Origin: Smittium culicis
Lineage: Eukaryota; Kickxellomycota; Harpellomycetes; Harpellales; Legeriomycetaceae
Length of the DNA stretch: 14,298 nt
Assembly (NCBI GenBank): GCA_001970855.1
Contig: LSSN01002251.1
Coordinates: 1-14,298, forward strand
Direction: 5' to 3'
Shown here: positions 10,365 through 14,298 of the stretch, in pieces
Position numbering within the stretch: the stretch's first letter is position 1
Layout: every line of letters begins with the position of its first letter
Notes under the pieces: generated by a model
Told to the model about the DNA's origin: nothing
What the model saw: only the letters and a program-made list of their open reading frames with translations
Databases searched by the model: none
Made by a program: the position numbers and the translations under genes

Positions 10365-11150
10365 CTAAGCAAGTAGCGGTTCGCTTTTCTCGGGTTCAGG
10401 AGAGATATCTTCAGCCTGCTCGTTTTCTTGCCGAAGCCTGTTTTTGCTGACGGGAATGGAGTTAGACAGGTCGGTTTTAGGGACGTTGGGTAGGCGCTCG
10501 TTGAATTCGGCAAGCGCTTCTGCTCGCAGTGCATTCAGCTCTTCGATAACTTGCTCTTCGTCGTCTGCAGTCAAATTGGAGTGGAGAATGGCGGATACTT
10601 CGTTCTGGTACTCGATTGCATCGCTAGTTTCGAGCATTAATTTCTCGACATTTTCGAGGTTCATCTCCTTGTTCAAGTTTTTCAGGACGTCGTTGCCGAG
10701 CGACAGGCCCAACATCACGTCTTTTTGGATCAGGGAGAACTCGATAGTTTGAATGAGTTGCTGTAGATTGAGAAGCTGCTCGTTTGTTTTCGCTATGAGC
10801 TGTTCTTGATACTTCTTTTTTCGCAGGGCCAAAAGGGCCTTTTCTCTATTACCGGCTTCTAAACATTCTGCCGCGACTTGTTTTTCTCTCTCTGTGACTT
10901 TTAAGATCTAACGAATGTTTATGAAATAAATTAGTATGAAGCAGTGGAAAGAGTTTTTATAGATAGGAAAGAAGCAGAAGTGAAATGAAGTGAGATGGAG
11001 CGAAATGAGAAGAGATTAAAAGAAATGAAGTGAAGGTAAATGTTATGATACACGTTTCTGGTATTGCTGCAGCTTGTCTCTTTGAGATTTGATGTCGAGA
11101 ATGGCCTTATCTTGGGCAGTGATCTTGGTTTTGCTTGAGGCTGAGCCCAT
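10365..11150 (-). CDS. VPS20: ESCRT-III subunit Vps20 (CHMP6 family)
   Basis: Two exons, 11150-11052 and 10907-10365, join in phase 0 to a 213-residue protein ending in TAG. Vps20/CHMP6 links ESCRT-II to ESCRT-III on endosomes and nucleates Snf7 filaments for multivesicular-body sorting. The start is firm: the protein begins MGSASS, with Gly2 and Ser6 fitting the N-myristoylation pattern M-G-x-x-x-S known in this family. Residues 11-33 read AQDKAILDIK then QRDKLQQYQKR, the conserved basic first helix. The splice restores KRI...TEREK with no length difference from animal CHMP6. The core RKKKYQEQL (about 61-69) and QTIEF (about 86-90) is also family-typical. Near the C-terminus, RLPNVPKTDL (171-180) matches the MIM2 motif that binds the Vps4 MIT domain. 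Human CHMP6 is 201 residues, so the length fits. No second intron is needed. Confidence 0.95.
10908..11051 (-). other. VPS20 intron (144 nt)
   Basis: The donor is GTATCA after the CGT codon for Arg33. The acceptor is GTTAG before ATC. A near-consensus branch site, TACTAAT, lies at 10936-10930, about 20 nt from the acceptor. Splicing here removes in-frame stops and restores the conserved Vps20 sequence. The gene strand of the intron is pyrimidine-rich, with a 12-mer (TCACTTCATTTC) present twice, at 10982-10993 and 11022-11033. Confidence 0.85.
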
Positions 11151-11278
11151 TTGTAGAAATTAAAGCAGATATGTACTACAAAGCTGAAATTTAAAATTAA
11201 ATTAATTAAAATAAAAATTATTTAAAAGAGAAATAAAAAGGGGGAAAAGAACTGAGTGCAAAAAAACCTCGAAAAAGC

Positions 11279-11288
11279 AGCCAATGAG
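11279..11288 (+). promoter_or_regulatory. CCAAT box upstream of VPS20
   Basis: AGCCAATGAG fits the consensus bound by the fungal Hap2/3/5 (NF-Y) complex, which works in either orientation. It lies about 130 nt upstream of the VPS20 start, inside the only G/C-richer patch of the intergenic region. Assignment to VPS20 is inferred from distance and from the downstream gene pointing away. Confidence 0.45.
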
Positions 11289-11818
11289 CTGGAGCGTTGA
11301 TATTTAGGCGAATGGCCGCGAGACTTTAATAGATGGCAAAGATGATTTATCCAATAGCTGTCGTTAGATATATAAAGTTTTCGGAAATTTAGAAATTTGT
11401 AAGAAATATTAAATATTTTATTATATATTTTTTAATATTCATATTTTTGCAAACAAAACAATTAAATAAACTTTTAAAGGTTTTGACTCATAAAAACTGA
11501 ATCTCATAAATATGAAAAACTTCATAATATTCCACTTATAATATATTTCATCATCAAAATTCTACACGCCTTGAATATCAAAATTCAGGATTTTTAAAGT
11601 GTGATGTATATAGCATTTGGGCTTTTTTTAATATACAAAAACATTAAGATAAATCAGAGCTGTAAAATTTCGCAAATACAAAAATAATTTACAAGATAAC
11701 CGAGTTGGTATATAAATTTGAAATTTAAAAATAATCGATGATGAAAATACATGTGGTATATACTAAGGGATGTTACGATAGTAGATGGTAAAGATAAAAA
11801 GGGCAAAAAGGTAATAGG

Positions 11819-11834
11819 TCGATCAAAAGATCGA
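11819..11834. repeat. Hairpin downstream of the SR gene
   Basis: TCGATC and GATCGA flank a 4-nt A loop, giving a perfect 6-bp stem about 115 nt past the SR stop codon. It probably lies in the 3' UTR of that gene. CGATCG-like palindromes are uncommon in this AT-rich background, so it may be a structured 3'-UTR element. Confidence 0.5.
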
Positions 11835-11948
11835 TGGACGAAATAAGCATAGAAATGTGACTTTAATTTTTATATTATAAAGTAGAATATAGAATAAATG
11901 GAAAAAGAGGCTAAAAAAAAGAGTGTATGGAGTAAAGGCAATAATTAA

Positions 11949-13794
11949 TTAAGCGTTTTCATTTACTTGGTCCATAGGAGAATCTTCTGGGTATTGGGCG
12001 CTAGAGTCATTGTTGCTGGGGCTTTGAGATCTAGATGCGCTTCTATGGTTAGATCTTGGAGGAGAAGGGGAGCGGGAGGCATTTCTATTGCGGGAGTTGG
12101 ATATAGATCTTGAACGGGAACGGGAACGGGAGCGAGAGCGAGAGATAGAGCGAGAGATATCTCTGTGACGAGGAATAGATCTGGAGCGAGATTTTGGAGA
12201 TATAGATCTATGTCTTGAGGGGGATCGAGAAGAGTCTCTTGGGGGAGAAGCTGAGCGAGAGCGTTGTCTTGAGTGGGATGGGGATACAGAGCGAGATCTA
12301 CGGGGGGAGTGGGAGCGGCTTCTAGAAGAGTGGCGTGAGCGGGGAGGAGAATTGCTGTGGTGGGAGCGGGGATTAGAGAGTGATCGGGAGGTAGAGCGCT
12401 TTCTGGAGGAGGGTTCAGACCTTCTTCCCTTAGAGCCAGAGCGGCGTGAGTGGTCAGAAGCGGAGCGGGAGCGGGAACGGGATCGGGAGCGAGAGCGAGA
12501 GCGACGTCTACGGTCAACTGAGGGGGAGCGGGAGCGGGAATAAGAGCGTGAGCGGCGGCTGCGTCTGGCGGGTGAGTAGTTTCTTCGGGAGCTAGAGTAC
12601 CTGGTTGAGCGATCTCTGGAGCGGCTGCGGCGAGGTGAGACGCTGCGGCTGTAGGATCTGTTTCCACGGCGATATCTAAGGGCAAAGGAAAAGAGAGGTA
12701 GAAAGAGAAAGGTCAAAGAAAGAGTTAGTAGATGTAAAGCCGGAGACTAACATAAAATTCAGAAATCTGGGCTGGAAAGATTAAAAACAGCTAATGGCAA
12801 AGTCAAAGCTCAAAAAACGTGGCAGGCTGACAGTGACATAGTAAGGAATAGTTGCCAAATATGAGTAAAAAAGGGTGTCAATGGTAGGCGGGATGGGATA
12901 TATTAAAGGGTGTCAAGGAAAGAGGGGGGGGAAAGTGGAAGGTAAAATGGGGAGTGGAGAGGAGTGGAGAGGAGAGGAAGGGGGTATTAAAGGGTGTCAA
13001 GAATAGGCAAAAGGGATGCATTAAAAGGGTGTCAAAATGAATAATGGTGTCAAAGGATTATAGGCAACAAAATAATAGAATGTTGTCAAAAGAGTAAAAA
13101 GGTGTCAAGGAATTTGGGATAATGTCAAAGATAAGAAGGCGCCAAATAAAGAGAGGAATAAAAAAGTACCTATTGGGAGAGCGGCTGCGTCTTTGGCTAT
13201 TGTTGCAATCGCGAGCCCAATGACCTATGGACGAAAAGGTATTAAAGGGTTAGAAAAGTTAAAGATTGAATGTGGCAGGGGGGGGGAGTACCTTCACGGC
13301 CGCATCTGAAGCAGGTGTTGTCGTCGGTGCGGCGGGCGCTTCCCTTAGCAAACTCGACGACGATTCTTTCGTCACCCAGCTTCATTCTATGGCATTCTTT
13401 TAAAGCATCTTCAGCATCACGTCGATCATCATATTCAATGAAGCCGTAACCTAATTGATAGAAATCCAAAAATATTAGATTTATGTGAAAAAGTATATCA
13501 AATAAATAAAAATAAATATAAAGAATAAGATTGGTACTTACATAGATTTACACCGCGCTAATGAAAAATAGTAAATAATGGAACAATATTAGAAAAAAAA
13601 AACCAAATATGATGAGATAGATGCGAGATAAAAATTAGAGCGGAATCAAAATGAAGTGTAAAAATCAGCGTATAACTTACTTTAATATCGCAGCGAGTTA
13701 GTTTACCATAGTAGCCAAAAATGTCTTCAAGTTCAGCACTTCTGATATTTCTTGGTAATCTACCTACAAACAATTGACTTTTTGCAGAACTCAT
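11949..13794 (-). CDS. SR splicing factor: RRM, CCHC knuckle, RS domain
   Basis: Five exons (13794-13681, 13557-13542, 13450-13292, 13224-13170, 12675-11949) join to 1,071 nt encoding 356 residues. SR proteins bind exonic RNA through the RRM and recruit the spliceosome through phosphorylated Arg/Ser repeats in the nucleus. The RRM spans about residues 7-80, with RNP2 LFVGRL at 8-13 and RNP1-like CYGFIEY at 44-50. A zinc knuckle follows, CFRCGREGHWARDC, with Cys90, Cys93, His98 and Cys103 (CX2CX4HX4C), completed only by splicing exon 3 to exon 4. Residues about 104-335 are Arg/Ser-rich, including pure RS runs at 173-186 (seven RS) and 294-305 (six RS). An acidic tail ends in NENA. The domain order is that of SRSF7/9G8 and plant RSZ proteins. 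The ATG is the first before RNP2. I give no symbol because fungal naming is not uniform. The RS exon also holds a second long open frame, described in the findings. Confidence 0.92.
12871..13128 (-). repeat. Degenerate ~18-nt repeats in SR intron 4
   Basis: Eight copies of TTGACA (gene strand) occur with plus-strand TGTCAA starting at 12876, 12911, 12995, 13030, 13048, 13084, 13103 and 13123. The distances are 35, 84, 35, 18, 36, 19 and 20 nt, so most fit one or two units of about 18 nt. Four copies share the longer form TTGACACCCTTT, and the fullest is TTGACACCCTTTAATACC at 13000-12983. It is a decayed minisatellite confined to the intron. It may also act as a repeated protein- or snRNA-binding site on the pre-mRNA. 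Confidence 0.75.
12917..12984 (-). repeat. Polypyrimidine tract (polypurine on plus strand)
   Basis: About 68 nt that are almost purely purine on the plus strand, with only a few T interruptions and no C. It includes an 8-G run and the decamer GGAGTGGAGA repeated perfectly at 12951-12970, then GGAGAGGAAG. In the transcript it is a long CU-rich block inside intron 4, suited to pyrimidine-tract-binding proteins. As DNA it could form a triplex. Confidence 0.7.
13225..13291 (-). other. SR gene intron 3 (67 nt)
   Basis: The donor is GTACTC, followed at once by nine C. The branch candidate is TTCTAACC (CTAAC at 13253-13249) and the acceptor is CCATAG. The splice joins the first two knuckle cysteines (exon 3) to the His and last Cys (exon 4) through a Gly codon split G|GT. 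Retention gives an in-frame stop within the intron, so the unspliced product would lack half the knuckle and all of the RS domain. Confidence 0.88.
13451..13541 (-). other. SR gene intron 2 (91 nt)
   Basis: Strong donor GTAAGTACC after the microexon. The acceptor is CAATTAG, with a CTAAT branch candidate upstream in an AT-rich, otherwise unremarkable intron. Phase 1: the split codon T|GT gives Cys44 at the start of RNP1. Confidence 0.8.
13542..13557 (-). other. 16-nt microexon of the SR gene
   Basis: CGCGGTGTAAATCTAT is flanked by CATTAG on its 5' side and GTAAGTACC on its 3' side. It encodes Arg-Gly-Val-Asn-Leu plus the first base of Cys44. This supplies the RRM loop and strand leading into RNP1, giving CDIK-RGVNL-CYGFIEY, the length the RRM fold requires. 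Joining exon 1 directly to exon 3 would drop these residues, shift the frame and stop 16 codons later. The call rests on frame, strong splice signals and the RRM pattern. Confidence 0.8.
13558..13680 (-). other. SR gene intron 1 (123 nt)
   Basis: Consensus donor GTAAGT after the Lys38 codon, phase 0. The acceptor CATTAG is preceded by T-rich sequence with a CTAAT branch candidate. The intron reads open for a short way and then stops, so splicing is needed to complete the RRM. Confidence 0.85.
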
Positions 13795-14179
13795 CTCAGA
13801 TAAAGTTTAATAATTAGGCTTGATAAATACAGTTTACTAGAACGTAGACAAAGAGAGCTATTGAATAAGTAGGGTAGATAGAGACGAAGACAATAATAGA
13901 TTATTAAAGACTAGGTAAAACAAAAGAGAGACTATACAAATGAAACAGAGGAATTAAGCAAAAGGATAGTTTGGGCACAAAGCAATTACTTTAAGAGTAA
14001 AATATGATTTCGACACAAAACCAAAAATTAATCAGGACAGATAAAAAATTACGACTTGATCGAATATCAGAAAACAAAGATTTAACCTGAATTGCTTAAA
14101 GTCCCGAAAATAAACAAAACCTTTAAAATTTTTTTCTTAGTGTAATTATAAATTTCTGAAAGAGCAGCGCTTATTGCTT
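13795..14179 (-). promoter_or_regulatory. 5' flank and probable promoter of the SR gene
   Basis: No gene is seen. The gene strand is pyrimidine-rich, with many CT-rich patches (for example 13840-13990), typical of fungal promoter and 5'-UTR sequence just upstream of transcription starts. No clear TATA or CCAAT box stands out, so transcription start and 5'-UTR length cannot be set. An unspliced or spliced 5' UTR is equally possible. Confidence 0.45.
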
Positions 14180-14267
14180 ATCTAACTATTAGTGGGGAAT
14201 TAACACGTACGCTTAATCTCCTAATCTAATTACTAATGGGGAATGGACTCGCCCACTTAATCTGCTA
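14180..14267. repeat. 44-bp tandem repeat, two diverged copies
   Basis: Copy one (14180-14223) and copy two (14224-14267) match at 34 of 44 positions with no gap. They share ATCTAA, TGGGGAAT and a perfect CTTAATCT block. The sequence after 14267 resembles the start of a third copy (8 of the first 10 bases, then AAATTAAC in register) before the window ends. It sits about 390-475 nt upstream of the SR start, so it could be a duplicated upstream activating sequence or part of a longer satellite beyond the window. Confidence 0.75.
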
Positions 14268-14298
14268 ATCAAATTATATTTCCAAATTAACCTACATT

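Larger units (their letters stand above)
11151..11948. other. Intergenic region between the SR gene and VPS20
   Basis: About 800 nt with no gene seen. On the minus strand it should contain the SR-gene 3' UTR (right part) and the VPS20 promoter and 5' UTR (left part). A locally G/C-rich patch around 11275-11330 includes the CCAAT box listed separately. The centre (11380-11750) is AT-rich with no open frame of note. Confidence 0.7.
12676..13169 (-). other. SR gene intron 4 (494 nt), repeat-bearing
   Basis: The donor is GTACTT, directly after CCCAATAG. The acceptor is CCCTTAG before ATATCGCC, with a pyrimidine tract and a perfect TACTAAC branch site at 12730-12724. The join keeps an Arg codon split AG|A and the RS frame. 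At 494 nt it is 4 to 7 times longer than introns 1-3 of the same gene. It contains the TTGACA repeats and a polypyrimidine block listed separately. Retention would read through about 40 codons to an in-frame TAA, truncating the RS domain. Confidence 0.85.

Noticed and set aside
10316..10534. Minus-strand 72-codon ORF overlapping the end of VPS20
   Set aside because: It is a different frame of the VPS20 terminal exon and 3' UTR, with no recognisable motif.
10444..10752. Plus-strand 102-codon ORF
   Set aside because: It is antisense to the well-supported VPS20 exon 2, and its Ser/Phe-rich composition is a by-product of the coding strand.
12352..12543. Plus-strand open frame encoding alternating Arg-Glu
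   Set aside because: It is the antisense image of the RS codon repeats in exon 5 (GAGCGG/GAGCGA reads as Glu-Arg). No independent signals support it.
11963..12685. 240-codon minus-strand Pro/Ala-rich ORF as a separate gene
   Set aside because: It lies wholly over the RS exon in another frame, and its ATG falls inside the intron 4 acceptor tract. It is kept only as a possible exon-4-skipped reading frame, not as a gene.
12871..13128. CRISPR-like array or bacterial -35 boxes (TTGACA)
   Set aside because: The units are degenerate, spacers are not unique sequences of constant length, and the array sits inside a eukaryotic intron with verified splice frames.

Overview
The window is eukaryotic and most probably fungal. 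Coding regions are split by short introns with GT...AG ends and near-consensus branch sites (TACTAAC or TACTAAT), exons are far richer in G+C than their surroundings, and the two recognisable proteins look fungal. The Vps20 N-terminus in particular has the Gly-Ser-rich myristoylation start followed by a KIT-AQDKAI-type segment. Intergenic DNA is roughly four-fifths A+T by eye. That would suit an AT-rich, early-diverging fungus, but the sequence alone does not settle the lineage.

Positions 1 to about 9,670 form a very AT-rich desert with no gene that I can support. It holds poly-T and AT runs, several inverted repeats (a clean 14-bp hairpin at 6242-6273 and an imperfect foldback at 4434-4526), and a few islands that look like coding sequence: 6456-6596, 7952-8055 and 9674-9943. 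The 7952-8055 island is the best of these. It starts at an ATG, uses C-ending codons and stops looking coding exactly at a GT.

From about 10.3 kb the composition changes and two genes lie head to tail on the minus strand. VPS20 (10365-11150, two exons, 213 aa) is an ESCRT-III subunit with an N-terminal myristoylation signal and a Vps4-binding motif near its C-terminus. Upstream of it is a gene for an SR-type splicing factor (11949-13794, five exons including a 16-nt microexon, 356 aa) with the order RRM, CCHC zinc knuckle, long Arg/Ser domain. The two genes act in unrelated processes, endosomal membrane remodelling and pre-mRNA splicing, and nothing suggests shared function beyond adjacency.

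The most interesting part of the window is the architecture of the SR gene. Intron 4 is several times longer than the other introns and carries eight TTGACA-centred repeats of about 18 nt plus a long pyrimidine tract. The repeat unit matches the branch-site region of intron 3 at 15 of 18 positions. Skipping the microexon frameshifts to an early stop. Skipping exon 4 instead joins the RRM to a second reading frame that stays open through the whole RS exon. Together these suggest, as inference, an SR gene regulated through its own splicing. The right edge holds a diverged 44-bp tandem repeat upstream of the SR gene.
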